A stretch of 64,000 bases of DNA. It comes from Desulfosporosinus acididurans. GTDB lineage: Bacteria > Bacillota > Desulfitobacteriia > Desulfitobacteriales > Desulfitobacteriaceae. This document shows positions 51,816 to 59,991 of the stretch, piece after piece. The position numbers were made by a program, and so were the translations under genes. Under the pieces are notes generated by a model. It saw nothing but the letters and a program-made list of their open reading frames with translations, was not told the DNA's origin and did not search any database. Within the stretch, counting starts at the first letter, position 1. Every line of letters begins with the position of its first letter. The stretch covers positions 124,001 to 188,000 of the forward strand of contig NZ_LDZY01000007.1 in assembly GCF_001029285.1 (NCBI RefSeq). Direction: 5' to 3'.

Positions 51816-53624
51816 ATGCTGAACGTCAGCCAGAAGTTCCATGATCATATAACGAAATTTCCGAGGGCCATTTCATCGATGGTGGAATTTGATATGGTGG
51901 ACGTGACGGCACAGGGTAATTGCACAGCAAGCTCAAACTCTGTTGAGGCCGTGGGGGCGGTTTCACAGGTCGCCGATGGGATGACTCAACCGGTCAGAAA
52001 ATACATGAGCGAGGAGCAGAATTATTTGCGCCTCGACGGTAGTTTCTTTACACCGCCAAAGAACACTGATTTGGACACTAGTGATTCGATAGGTTGGTGG
52101 AGTTCGATGGTATCGGATGCTTCGGCTAAGTTTCCTGCGTCAAGGCCACAGCTCACGCTCACGTTTTCGGAACCCTTCACAAGTCCTGGGTTGACCTTCA
52201 TTTTTTCACCGTTGACCGGGGACTATTGCGCGGAGGTTCATATCGTTACAACCGACGACGGAAATAATGTCAATAGTTACTTTGCTTTTCCCGATGCTCC
52301 GTCATACTTTTGGAGTCAACAGTTGAATAATATTACTCAGCTCGATATAACATTTTATTCCACGAATTATCCTTACCGAAGGGTGAGGGTTGCCGAGATT
52401 CTTTTTGGTGAACAGTTCCTATGGTCCGGTGACAATATTTTCGATTTAGATGTTCTGGAGGAATTTGACCCTCTGGTTAATAGTGCGCCCCCCAAAGAGG
52501 CTAGGGCTACTGTTGCCAACAACCTAAATAATTTTAATATCTATTTTCATAACCTGCAGAAAAAACAGGTCATGAAACCCTATCTTACGCTCTATTATGA
52601 TGACGGTTCTTTTGAGACGGTCCCTTTGGGAACCTACTATCTTTATAACTGGCGAAACGATCAGAACTTCATCTCATCCACACTTTATGCTCGAGACCTT
52701 CTAGACCTACTCTCCGGAACCATCTTTTATAAGTACACGTATTCCGGGGACCCGGTTTCCCTTTATGATTTGGCGATTTCAATCATTGAAGATTTCAAGT
52801 CTCAAACGAGATTAAATGTCGAGTATGTGATGGATACTGCGTTGCAATCCATTACCACCACCGGGGTTCTTTCGGCCTTGAATCATCACGATGCTTTGAT
52901 GTATGTCGCTCAGGCCGGTTTGGCTGTTCTCTATGTGGACAGATACAATGTGATGCGGATTACCCAATCCAAAAGTCAGGCACCGCTCACCCCAATGCCG
53001 TACACCGGCGAGCTAGCGTTGGACATGCAGGAAACTTATCCAAAAGTAGCCATACAAGACCCCTATAATTACTTCACCATCAATGTTTACTCCAATTCCC
53101 TGAGTACAAATACAGACACACTCTACACCGGGGCCGTGGCTGTTGATGGCGATTTAAGTATTTGGGTTAAGTATGCAAACCCTGCGAGTTCATCCTCATG
53201 TTCATGTTCGGTGGAAGGGGCCACCTTATTAAGCGTGGATTATTACACCGATTCAGCGTATGTGACGATCAATGGCTCCGAGAATGCCACAATAACCATC
53301 ACGGGCAATTCTGTGAGCAGCTCGGTTCTGCAATCGGTCCTGAATATTTCGGGTTCTCAACCCTTGAATGAGGTCGATTTGGATAACCCCTTGATTACTT
53401 CTCCGGCGATGGCCGCTGCCGTATTAAATTGGTACGCGTCCGAGTGTGGAAACGTCTATTTATATGAAGTGGAAAGCTGGATGGACCCCAGCATGGAGTG
53501 TGGGGACGTTATCTTTTGGGATTCTCAATACGCCACAGAAACGAAACAGGCCAAGATTATCCGTCAGGAATTTCGCTTTGATGGCACCTTATCCGGTACG
53601 ATCAATGGTAAGGGGTGGCCCTAG
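51816..53624 (+). CDS. Tail tip / baseplate hub-like protein
   Basis: This 602-aa protein follows the distal tail gene and has a hub-like beginning (ISSMVEFDMVDVTAQGNCTA) and a middle part reminiscent of tail-associated proteins (GTYYLYNWRNDQNFISSTLY, ARDLLDLLSGTIFYKYTYSG, SIIEDFKSQTRLNVEYVMDT, GVLSALNHHDALMYVAQAGL). It ends GKGWP. It probably connects the tube to receptor-binding parts. No peptidase motif is visible. Confidence 0.7.
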   Translation: MLNVSQKFHDHITKFPRAISSMVEFDMVDVTAQGNCTASSNSVEAVGAVSQVADGMTQPVRKYMSEEQNYLRLDGSFFTPPKNTDLDTSDSIGWWSSMVSDASAKFPASRPQLTLTFSEPFTSPGLTFIFSPLTGDYCAEVHIVTTDDGNNVNSYFAFPDAPSYFWSQQLNNITQLDITFYSTNYPYRRVRVAEILFGEQFLWSGDNIFDLDVLEEFDPLVNSAPPKEARATVANNLNNFNIYFHNLQKKQVMKPYLTLYYDDGSFETVPLGTYYLYNWRNDQNFISSTLYARDLLDLLSGTIFYKYTYSGDPVSLYDLAISIIEDFKSQTRLNVEYVMDTALQSITTTGVLSALNHHDALMYVAQAGLAVLYVDRYNVMRITQSKSQAPLTPMPYTGELALDMQETYPKVAIQDPYNYFTINVYSNSLSTNTDTLYTGAVAVDGDLSIWVKYANPASSSSCSCSVEGATLLSVDYYTDSAYVTINGSENATITITGNSVSSSVLQSVLNISGSQPLNEVDLDNPLITSPAMAAAVLNWYASECGNVYLYEVESWMDPSMECGDVIFWDSQYATETKQAKIIRQEFRFDGTLSGTINGKGWP

Positions 53625-53628
53625 TGGA

Positions 53629-54795
53629 TTGTCGGTCCACTATAATTCCGGTTTTCTTTTATCAAATAGTTCCTTTAGGAGCACCAGTTCATCTATCGGA
53701 CTCATGGCATCTGGCTTAATCGGTTCCATGAGTGATTTAAGTAATTATGGATTTAATCTTTTCATCAGTGTTTCCGGCCTGCTTTCCTCCGAGAGTCATC
53801 TTTTAAACTCCAGTGTAACGCTTACTTTGTATAAGTTGGGTAATTTGCACTCATCAAGCTCAGTCACCAATCTTGGTTATAATCTCAAGGTCAATGTTGC
53901 CGGTGGGGTCCAGTCCTCATCATCCTTACTGAATTCTGGCGCGGTTCTTTATGTTCATACTTCCGGTTATCTTGATTCCTCTAGTTCCTTGAGCGATAAC
54001 GGTTTATATTTGTACGAAGATAAGACCGGGTCCTTTGACTCTTATTCCTTTGTTTCAAATAATGGGTTGACGTTATTCGTAGATAAGAGTGGTAACATTG
54101 GCTCGACGAGTTCACTTTCGGATTCCGGCGAAACCATGACCTTATTTAAATCCGGCGCGATCAGCGCCCAGGGTTTGCTCACGAATGCTGGTTTATCTCT
54201 TACTGTTTATAAATCCAGCTCAGTCCTGTCAACCGGTGCTTTGACTAACAGTGGTTTGTCGCTGCTACTCAACGCAGCAAGTTCTGTTTCTTCAGCCGGC
54301 ATTGTTTCAAGTAATGGACTCCATTTATATCTCTATAAATCGGGCGTTATCTCATCGGGCAGCTCTGCTTTCGTTAATGGGTTAACGCTTTATTTATATA
54401 ACTATGGTTCAGTTATGTCCAGGAGTTCACTTTCCAATAATGGCTTAACTAGTTACGTTCATGGTTTAAGTTCCATTAGCTCACGGAGTGGATTATCCAA
54501 TACTGGCTTGACAGTTATGGCTCATGTTTCCGGTTTAATTGGCTCTCAAGGAACGGTTTCTAATCATGGCCTTAAGAAGATCGATCACGTTTCCGGCCCA
54601 GTTCTTTCGGTGAGCATTATGTCTAATAATTCAATGAGAGTTATCCTTCATAAATCCGGGACCATTAGTGATATAAGCTCATTGACGAACTCTGGAGTCA
54701 CGATCATCATTCCCGTGGTCCTCACGAACGCCGACGAAGAGCTTTATGTCGGTCAGAACTTCAACGTTGCCGGTATGACCTGGTGGCGGAACTAA
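53629..54795 (+). CDS. 21-residue tandem repeat protein of the tail region
   Basis: About 388 aa, of which some 350 are tandem repeats of exactly 21 residues in most copies, about 17 in all. The consensus is approximately G-x-I-x-S-x-S-S-L-S-N-x-G-L-x-L-x-V-x-K-S; examples are GNIGSTSSLSDSGETMTLFK and GAISAQGLLTNAGLSLTVYK. Alternating hydrophobic and Ser/Asn residues suggest a beta-solenoid or trimeric fibre. The last 24 residues (ELYVGQNFNVAGMTWWRN) differ and may be a cap. Start is uncertain: TTG 53629 (AAGGGGTGG at 53610-53618) is preferred over ATG 53605. It could be a fibre shaft or adhesin. Confidence 0.75.
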   Translation: MSVHYNSGFLLSNSSFRSTSSSIGLMASGLIGSMSDLSNYGFNLFISVSGLLSSESHLLNSSVTLTLYKLGNLHSSSSVTNLGYNLKVNVAGGVQSSSSLLNSGAVLYVHTSGYLDSSSSLSDNGLYLYEDKTGSFDSYSFVSNNGLTLFVDKSGNIGSTSSLSDSGETMTLFKSGAISAQGLLTNAGLSLTVYKSSSVLSTGALTNSGLSLLLNAASSVSSAGIVSSNGLHLYLYKSGVISSGSSAFVNGLTLYLYNYGSVMSRSSLSNNGLTSYVHGLSSISSRSGLSNTGLTVMAHVSGLIGSQGTVSNHGLKKIDHVSGPVLSVSIMSNNSMRVILHKSGTISDISSLTNSGVTIIIPVVLTNADEELYVGQNFNVAGMTWWRN

Positions 54796-54820
54796 TGATC
54801 AGAAGGAAGGAAGATTCTTA

Positions 54821-55240
54821 ATGCCATTCACCTATTATGTTGACAATGCCCTGATTCAGCTCTTATTTAATGGTACGACGTTCACCGCATTGTCGAATGT
54901 TTACATCGGGCTTTCTACGACCACGCCTTCCCAAACCAAAGGCTCCACGACGCCTTATTGGAACTTCACCGAACCTTCCGGGAACGCTTATGCTCGGGTC
55001 CAGGTCGGAGCAACCACGGCCAATTTTCCGGCTCCGACAACTGGTTCGACTTCAAATAATGTAACCATTAGCTTTCCCCAGGCCACCGGTTCTTGGGGAA
55101 CCGTTACCTACTTTGGAATCTTCGATGCGTCAACCGGGGGCAACCTTTTGGGTTACGGTGCTCTCAATACTTCCCAAACCATCATATCGGGAAACGTATT
55201 GACCTTCTCTGCAAATCAAATCACACTTTCTAATAACTAA
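54821..55240 (+). CDS. Phage tail-associated beta protein
   Basis: This 139-aa protein (FTALSNVYIGLSTTTPSQTK, AYARVQVGATTANFPAPTTG, VTISFPQATGSWGTVTYFGI, then FDASTGGNLLGYGALNTSQT) matches a common virion protein type found beside tail fibre genes. Its exact role is not known. GAAGGAAGGAAG precedes the ATG. Confidence 0.65.
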   Translation: MPFTYYVDNALIQLLFNGTTFTALSNVYIGLSTTTPSQTKGSTTPYWNFTEPSGNAYARVQVGATTANFPAPTTGSTSNNVTISFPQATGSWGTVTYFGIFDASTGGNLLGYGALNTSQTIISGNVLTFSANQITLSNN

Positions 55241-55254
55241 GGTGGTGGGATTGG

Positions 55255-55668
55255 ATGTCTTGGCAAACTCCAAAAACTGATTGGAAACCCACGGATTATT
55301 TTAACTATACGGATTTTAATCGAATTGAGGGAAACGTCGAGGAGATTGCTTCTCTTCTTTTCATTTGTGGGTTCAGTCTTTCCCTGGTCATCGTGACCAC
55401 TCGTGACTATTCGACGATTGATTTTTATGACTCTCTTAATCGGATTGAGTCTAATGTTCAGGCTCTTGTTGATTGTTACGGTGTGGCTCCGGCCAATTGG
55501 ATAGAACCAAAGACGGACTGGACTTTTGATGTTCCTTTTTCCAATGTTGACACCAATCGTATGGAATCCAATCTTAACGGTCTTTACCAACTGGTGAAGT
55601 CATCCGTTATTGAATACCCTATGTGCGGTCAATCCCTGAGTATATGCGGATTGGGCTGGTACAACTGA
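55255..55668 (+). CDS. Phage hypothetical protein with internal duplication
   Basis: This 137-aa protein has a repeated W-x-x-PKTDW...N-x-x-D-x-NRxE-x-N pattern: TPKTDWKPTDYFNYTDFNRI at the start and EPKTDWTFDVPFSNVDTNRM near the middle, with a third weaker copy (IDFYDSLNRIESNVQALVD) between them. I have seen this repeat in tail genes of clostridial phages, function unknown. It lies 14 bp after the previous gene. Confidence 0.6.
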   Translation: MSWQTPKTDWKPTDYFNYTDFNRIEGNVEEIASLLFICGFSLSLVIVTTRDYSTIDFYDSLNRIESNVQALVDCYGVAPANWIEPKTDWTFDVPFSNVDTNRMESNLNGLYQLVKSSVIEYPMCGQSLSICGLGWYN

Positions 55669-55687
55669 TGGAGGAGATTGAGGTAAT

Positions 55688-56290
55688 ATGGCTTTAAGTT
55701 ATACCAAGACGGGGTGGCAGGACCGGTTATCTTCTAACCCTGGACAATTCACAGCCACCGGCACAGTTCCGGGAACCATCACCCTTCAATTAAACGATAA
55801 CCCGACTCAAACTGGGACACCGGTTACGGCGGCGGCCATGAATAATATTGAAAATGGTGTTTCTCAAGTTACAACCGAAGTAAACAACCATGAAGCAAAC
55901 CATTCTAATCCCCACGCCGTGACACCGGGACAGATTGGTGCGGCTCCGAGTGGGTATGGCTTTGGAGATGCTGACACACCATCAATTTCTGATATGAACA
56001 GTCCTAAATCAAATTCAGTCCAGTGGTTCGGTAATACAACACCGAATATTCCCGAGGCGACCTGGGGGCATGTTTCATCCTTTAGTCCGGACGGTGGGAG
56101 TAATATCACTCAGATGGTTTTGACGACCACGACGAACCGTGTCTGGATGAGAACAAAAGTGAACGGAACATGGGGTGGCTGGATTGCGGTTCAAACGGCA
56201 AACACTCCACCTGTTCTGACGAACTCAACCAGTGGTGTTCAATATTATCTTAAATACGACAGTGGCGGTTTGTATTTGCAACAAGTTTGA
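55688..56290 (+). CDS. Tail fibre protein with pyocin-knob-like domain
   Basis: This 200-aa protein starts with a helix (TAAAMNNIENGVSQVTTEVN) and the HSNPHAVTPGQIGAAPSGYG motif common in fibre shafts. It then has a knob-like domain (EATWGHVSSFSPDGGSNITQ, then NRVWMRTKVNGTWGGWIAVQ). It probably binds the cell surface. The stop overlaps a possible TTG of the next gene. Confidence 0.75.
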   Translation: MALSYTKTGWQDRLSSNPGQFTATGTVPGTITLQLNDNPTQTGTPVTAAAMNNIENGVSQVTTEVNNHEANHSNPHAVTPGQIGAAPSGYGFGDADTPSISDMNSPKSNSVQWFGNTTPNIPEATWGHVSSFSPDGGSNITQMVLTTTTNRVWMRTKVNGTWGGWIAVQTANTPPVLTNSTSGVQYYLKYDSGGLYLQQV

Positions 56291-56310
56291 TCGTTGGGAG
56301 GTATGAATAC

Positions 56311-56859
56311 GTGGCAAGTGGGGATATCATCAGACTCGGCGGGACAAAATGGAATCCACTTCGAGCATCGGGGCAGGGCATAACACCGACTTCAAGTTCA
56401 GTCAGTCTGCAGCAAATTCTTAGCGTTACCGGAGCCGGGTATGTTGATTATATTCAATTCAATAATGGCGGCACTCAGTACCAAGTGATCGTTGACGGCA
56501 GCATCATTTATTGGGCTTCAGCCTATCCAACAGTGCTTACAACCACAAATCATATTGTAAATTACGAAACGGTGTATTCCAGTCCTAATACCTATTATTA
56601 TATCGATACGGTTTCTTGGACTGGCGGGCAACGAATACAAACCGGCGAAACCACAAGTTATGGATACAGCTCGTCGTTTGCTAGTGCTACGTTCTCGAGC
56701 TCTTACCAAAGTTCAGGGGGGCCAATCGCTTATTTGACACAGCCTATTTATTTTAATTCAAGTCTGGTCATAAATGGTCAAGGGTATTATAAGGTGGGCA
56801 GATGTTGCCCGTCTAAAGCATATCCCGCGCTTGCCTATGTAGAGGGAGGGTTATATTAA
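56311..56859 (+). CDS. Phage fibre/structural hypothetical protein
   Basis: This protein of about 182 aa is rich in Ser, Tyr, Gly and Thr and predicted mostly beta (SVSLQQILSVTGAGYVDYIQ, NYETVYSSPNTYYYIDTVSW). No family recognised; composition and place suggest a virion surface protein. GTG 56311 follows GGGAGG (56296-56301); TTG 56287 is a longer alternative. Confidence 0.6.
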   Translation: MASGDIIRLGGTKWNPLRASGQGITPTSSSVSLQQILSVTGAGYVDYIQFNNGGTQYQVIVDGSIIYWASAYPTVLTTTNHIVNYETVYSSPNTYYYIDTVSWTGGQRIQTGETTSYGYSSSFASATFSSSYQSSGGPIAYLTQPIYFNSSLVINGQGYYKVGRCCPSKAYPALAYVEGGLY

Positions 56860-56860
56860 C

Positions 56861-57085
56861 ATGAACGGATATAAAGAAACCCAAGACGGTGATTATATCG
56901 TCAGAACCTATGACAATGGAGCACAGATTCGCAGTTTAGCTCCGGACGGCAAGGAACCAGGAATTATACAAATCCCTGATACGATCCCGAAGAACAACAC
57001 GTCGGATGATTTGACAACGTTAATGACTGCGGTTGCTGATTTATATTCCGCTTTAGTCGCTGCGGGGGTGATAAAGAATGGTTGA
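56861..57085 (+). CDS. Small phage hypothetical protein
   Basis: This 74-aa protein begins MNGYKETQDGDYIVRTYDNG and ends in a hydrophobic helix (LTTLMTAVADLYSALVAAGV). It is of the type found before the XkdX/CD1375-like gene. It overlaps that gene by 8 bp. Confidence 0.65.
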   Translation: MNGYKETQDGDYIVRTYDNGAQIRSLAPDGKEPGIIQIPDTIPKNNTSDDLTTLMTAVADLYSALVAAGVIKNG

Positions 57086-57218
57086 TTTGTTTGTCAGACT
57101 GATCATCTTACAAATTAAAACATTTGCTGAGGTGCCGTCCATTTTGCAAACCGATGTTCACAATGAGCTTCAAAAGCAAGGTTACGGTGATGATGGAAAC
57201 CTTCTTAAAAAAGCGTAA
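57078..57218 (+). CDS. CD1375/XkdX-like small phage protein
   Basis: This 46-aa protein MVDLFVRLIILQIKTFAEVP continues SILQTDVHNELQKQGYGDDG. The pattern 'M-V-x-L-F-V-R-L-I...V-P-x-x-L...V-x-x-x-L-x-x-x-G-Y' matches the small CD1375/XkdX-type proteins at the end of tail operons. The ATG lies inside the previous gene. Function unknown. Confidence 0.7.
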   Translation: MVDLFVRLIILQIKTFAEVPSILQTDVHNELQKQGYGDDGNLLKKA

Positions 57219-57280
57219 CTATACCGAGGACGGGGTTATTCTTAGAACTTCGCCTTTTATTTTTGGGGAGGATAAAATTG

Positions 57281-58105
57281 ATGGCCTTTGATACCTTCAC
57301 AATTATCCTGAGTAATTATTGTAATCTTCGTTGCCCATTTTGCCTTCAGGCAGCTTCCGTCGCTGATGACGAGGTTTCCGCAGTAGACCTGATTAAATTT
57401 CTTTCTAAGTATCCGCTTCGGACATTGAAATTAACAGGCGGGGAGACTTTATCTGGGCCGGTTTTTCCTAAAACAAAATTGCTCTATGATTATGGGATTT
57501 CCAGAGGTGCAAGTATTCAGGTGAATACAAATGGGACCTTTGCGTTTAACGATAACCCCGACAAAGATTTACTAATGTTTCAGGTGAGCCTGGATGGTTT
57601 AAAGACCAAGCATGATTCTATTCGTGGCAAAGGGGTATTTGATAAGGCCATTAAGTTCATAAAAACCCAGCAAAAGCGCGGTTACAAACTAAAAATAATG
57701 AACGTCATAACGCCGGAAACAACAACCGGTGAATTAGGGGAGTTCGTAGATTATTGCCTGAGTACATTGAACATCCGGCCACACTTTCAGTTTGCCGCTC
57801 CTGTGGGGAGAGCAGTCGGTTTGAGACATGCTTTCGATCTAGAACGGATAAATTCCACGGTTGAATTTCTAATCGATAAAGGCTGCGATGAAACCACACG
57901 GCGTATTGCCTTTGTCGGTGATTGCTCGATTCCCCAGGGAAGGTCGAGTAATTTAGGAATTGATCATCACGGCAATCTCATTTCATGCCCCATCCTTCAA
58001 GACTACAAAATCGGAACCATTTACGAGGACTTGTCCGATTCAAAAATTCGCCAGAGGTTTGCTCGCTCCAAGGTCTCAAGATGCACATGCACATTCCCCC
58101 AATAA
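57281..58105 (+). CDS. Radical SAM protein
   Basis: This 274-aa enzyme should cleave S-adenosylmethionine to a 5'-deoxyadenosyl radical. The 4Fe-4S motif CxxxCxxC is YCNLRCPFC (Cys 14, 18, 21), followed by the TGGETL SAM-binding motif, then FQVSLDGLKTKHDSIRG. The C-terminus has further Cys (FVGDCSIPQG, LISCPILQ, SRCTCTF), like a short SPASM-type second cluster site. GGGGAGG (57265-57271) precedes ATG 57281. It lies between tail and lysis genes, 18 bp before a permease gene. No peptide substrate gene is evident, so the substrate is unknown. Confidence 0.88.
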   Translation: MAFDTFTIILSNYCNLRCPFCLQAASVADDEVSAVDLIKFLSKYPLRTLKLTGGETLSGPVFPKTKLLYDYGISRGASIQVNTNGTFAFNDNPDKDLLMFQVSLDGLKTKHDSIRGKGVFDKAIKFIKTQQKRGYKLKIMNVITPETTTGELGEFVDYCLSTLNIRPHFQFAAPVGRAVGLRHAFDLERINSTVEFLIDKGCDETTRRIAFVGDCSIPQGRSSNLGIDHHGNLISCPILQDYKIGTIYEDLSDSKIRQRFARSKVSRCTCTFPQ

Positions 58106-58123
58106 AAGGAGAGATTAGACGTT

Positions 58124-59221
58124 ATGACCTTTGCGAGTTTTGGCTTGAATCTGGATCTGTTTTCTGCTTTGTTTTTTAATGTGCTTGTCATGCTTTCCTT
58201 AACTACAATGATATTAGGGCTTCAAAAAACCGGAGGGTTGGTCTATTTAACCAAACCGTTTGATAGGTTCAAAACGTCGCGTTCTCAAGCCATCGCCTGG
58301 TTCGTTTTATCGGTGGTTTTTTCCGGCCTCACGACGAACTTGATTTTAGCCAATATCCTTATTCCAATGGCTGTTGTTTATGCCAAAGAGCGAACTATGG
58401 ATCCGGTGGAGTTGAACCTCGCGGTCCTATTAGGAATCCTGGCGGGTACAGAATTTTTTCCTTATGGCGGCGGGGATACGATCATCGAGAACACGTTAAT
58501 CAGTCATGATCTCCATCGACCTTTAGGACTTCTTACCTGGGGCCAGATGATGTGGGTACCGACCATTTTGGCCTGTTTGATAACCGGCTTGTGGCTGGCC
58601 TATAAGGTTGTTAACAATAAAACACTCACGGAATTCAAGACCGAGGTTCGCGGATCCGCAGCGATGTTGATGGAATTCATGTTATTGATTGCCGGTGTTT
58701 ATTTAACGTTTCGCACGAAGCTTCAGGGATATGTGGTTCTCGTCGCGTTCCTTTCGGCCCTTGTATCCAGGCTCCCCGCAGCCAAACTTAAAACACTGCC
58801 ATTCAAAGCAATTATTTATTGGTCCTTGAGTTTGATCCTGGGGAAGATCCTGAGTGTTCTTTTAAAAACCCATGTTCATTTCACAATTCCAAGCAATGTT
58901 TACTCCTTCGGGGGTATTTTCTTATTTATAGCGGTTGTCTTCATGATTTCTAATTTCCTGACGAGAAGTGCTTTATCGTCAATGATCATGCCTTTGGTTT
59001 TGGCGAGTGCGGTCCCGGATAAACTTTGGTTATCGGCTTTGGCGATTAAAAGTTTTTCTCTGGGGTATCTGTTGATATTCTCTGACTCAGCCAATGTCGT
59101 TTCAGTCGGTTATGGGCTAAGGCAATCAAAACTATTGAGAATCGGTTTGCCGATTGCCCTGATGCAGATGGCGGCCTATATCCTATATTTCTATTTTACA
59201 AAGACAGTTTTGACACCTTAA
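58124..59221 (+). CDS. Ion-transporter-superfamily permease
   Basis: This 365-aa membrane protein has about ten helices. FSGLTTNLILANILIPMAVV and LGILAGTEFFPYGGGDTIIE resemble the re-entrant/conserved segments of SLC13/ArsB-type (IT superfamily) transporters, and the second half repeats the pattern near SNFLTRSALSSMIMPLVLAS. It overlaps no gene and follows the radical SAM gene by 18 bp (AAAGGAGAG). Together they look like a cargo operon. Substrate unknown; a dicarboxylate or anion is typical for the superfamily. Confidence 0.75.
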   Translation: MTFASFGLNLDLFSALFFNVLVMLSLTTMILGLQKTGGLVYLTKPFDRFKTSRSQAIAWFVLSVVFSGLTTNLILANILIPMAVVYAKERTMDPVELNLAVLLGILAGTEFFPYGGGDTIIENTLISHDLHRPLGLLTWGQMMWVPTILACLITGLWLAYKVVNNKTLTEFKTEVRGSAAMLMEFMLLIAGVYLTFRTKLQGYVVLVAFLSALVSRLPAAKLKTLPFKAIIYWSLSLILGKILSVLLKTHVHFTIPSNVYSFGGIFLFIAVVFMISNFLTRSALSSMIMPLVLASAVPDKLWLSALAIKSFSLGYLLIFSDSANVVSVGYGLRQSKLLRIGLPIALMQMAAYILYFYFTKTVLTP

Positions 59222-59261
59222 TCCAGGGTGCCATTTTTTTAGCCGGGGGGAGGGCCTAAAA

Positions 59262-59507
59262 ATGCAAGAGCAAGATTTTGCGGATTTAGCCACCAGAATC
59301 GCAATATTGGAAACGAAAGGAGAGGCGCAAGAATCAAGGCTGAATTCTTTGGAGATTGACGTTGGCAAAAAGTTTGACCGGCTCGAGGCCAAATTGGACC
59401 AGCTCATCGACTCAAGCCAGGGGAGACCGACCTGGACGATTACCTTATCTCTTTCCGCTTTAATGACTATAGCAACGAGCCTTATTGTCTATCTTGTTTC
59501 GCGTTAG
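59262..59507 (+). CDS. XhlA-like holin-associated protein
   Basis: This 81-aa protein has an N-terminal coiled coil (LATRIAILETKGEAQESRLN, then SLEIDVGKKFDRLEAKLDQL) and one C-terminal membrane helix (ITLSLSALMTIATSLIVYLV). This is the XhlA/haemolysin-like layout that works with holin and amidase in lysis. GGGGGAGG precedes the ATG. Confidence 0.85.
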   Translation: MQEQDFADLATRIAILETKGEAQESRLNSLEIDVGKKFDRLEAKLDQLIDSSQGRPTWTITLSLSALMTIATSLIVYLVSR

Positions 59508-59517
59508 GAGGTTTTTT

Positions 59518-59988
59518 ATGGTAACTGCTCACGAAATTAAACGAACCCTGACCGAGGTCGTCATTGACCCATCTCATGCAGAAAGAACTGAATCGGCAGA
59601 GTTCCGAAGGTCGAAAGCCCGTCTGAAAGAAGACGGGCATTTTAAATGCTTTATTTGCGGAACTTCGGAGGATATTCAGGTCCACCATCTTGCTGAATAC
59701 TGTTTCGCGACCCTTGTGGATTTCGACAAGTTGAAACAATTTTGTGAGGAATTTGACCCCTATGGGTATGGAAAATTGCTCAAAAATAAGCCTATGAGTG
59801 ATATCGGAGACGTCCGGAACTGCCTGGCGATCTGCCGTCAACATCACATTGAAAAAGGGACTGGGGTGCATGAAACAACGTTTCCGATCTGGTTAATTCA
59901 AAAGTTAGCAAAGACGAATGAAGACCCGGTGCCTCAGGATGGTAAGAAGCCTGAAGTTGTGCTCAAAGAACTTGAAGAAAGGAGTTAA
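59518..59988 (+). CDS. HNH-like endonuclease
   Basis: This 156-aa protein has HFKCFICGTSEDIQVHHLAE (CxxC and HH) and NCLAICRQHHIEKGTGVHET (C-x-x-H-H), a zinc-bound HNH core at about residues 40-115. It is a likely free-standing nuclease placed within the lysis cassette. AGGAGG (59506-59511) is 6 nt from the ATG. Confidence 0.72.
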   Translation: MVTAHEIKRTLTEVVIDPSHAERTESAEFRRSKARLKEDGHFKCFICGTSEDIQVHHLAEYCFATLVDFDKLKQFCEEFDPYGYGKLLKNKPMSDIGDVRNCLAICRQHHIEKGTGVHETTFPIWLIQKLAKTNEDPVPQDGKKPEVVLKELEERS

Positions 59989-59991
59989 CTT

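Noticed and set aside
53640-54720. The 63-bp periodicity as a CRISPR array or DNA-level satellite
   Set aside because: DNA identity between units is low while the amino-acid pattern is kept, and the frame is open throughout, so it is a protein repeat.
57078-58105. The 46-aa gene as a precursor peptide for the radical SAM enzyme
   Set aside because: It matches the small CD1375/XkdX-type proteins normally found at this place in tail operons and has no Cys/Gly-rich core; other evidence for a peptide-modifying system is lacking.
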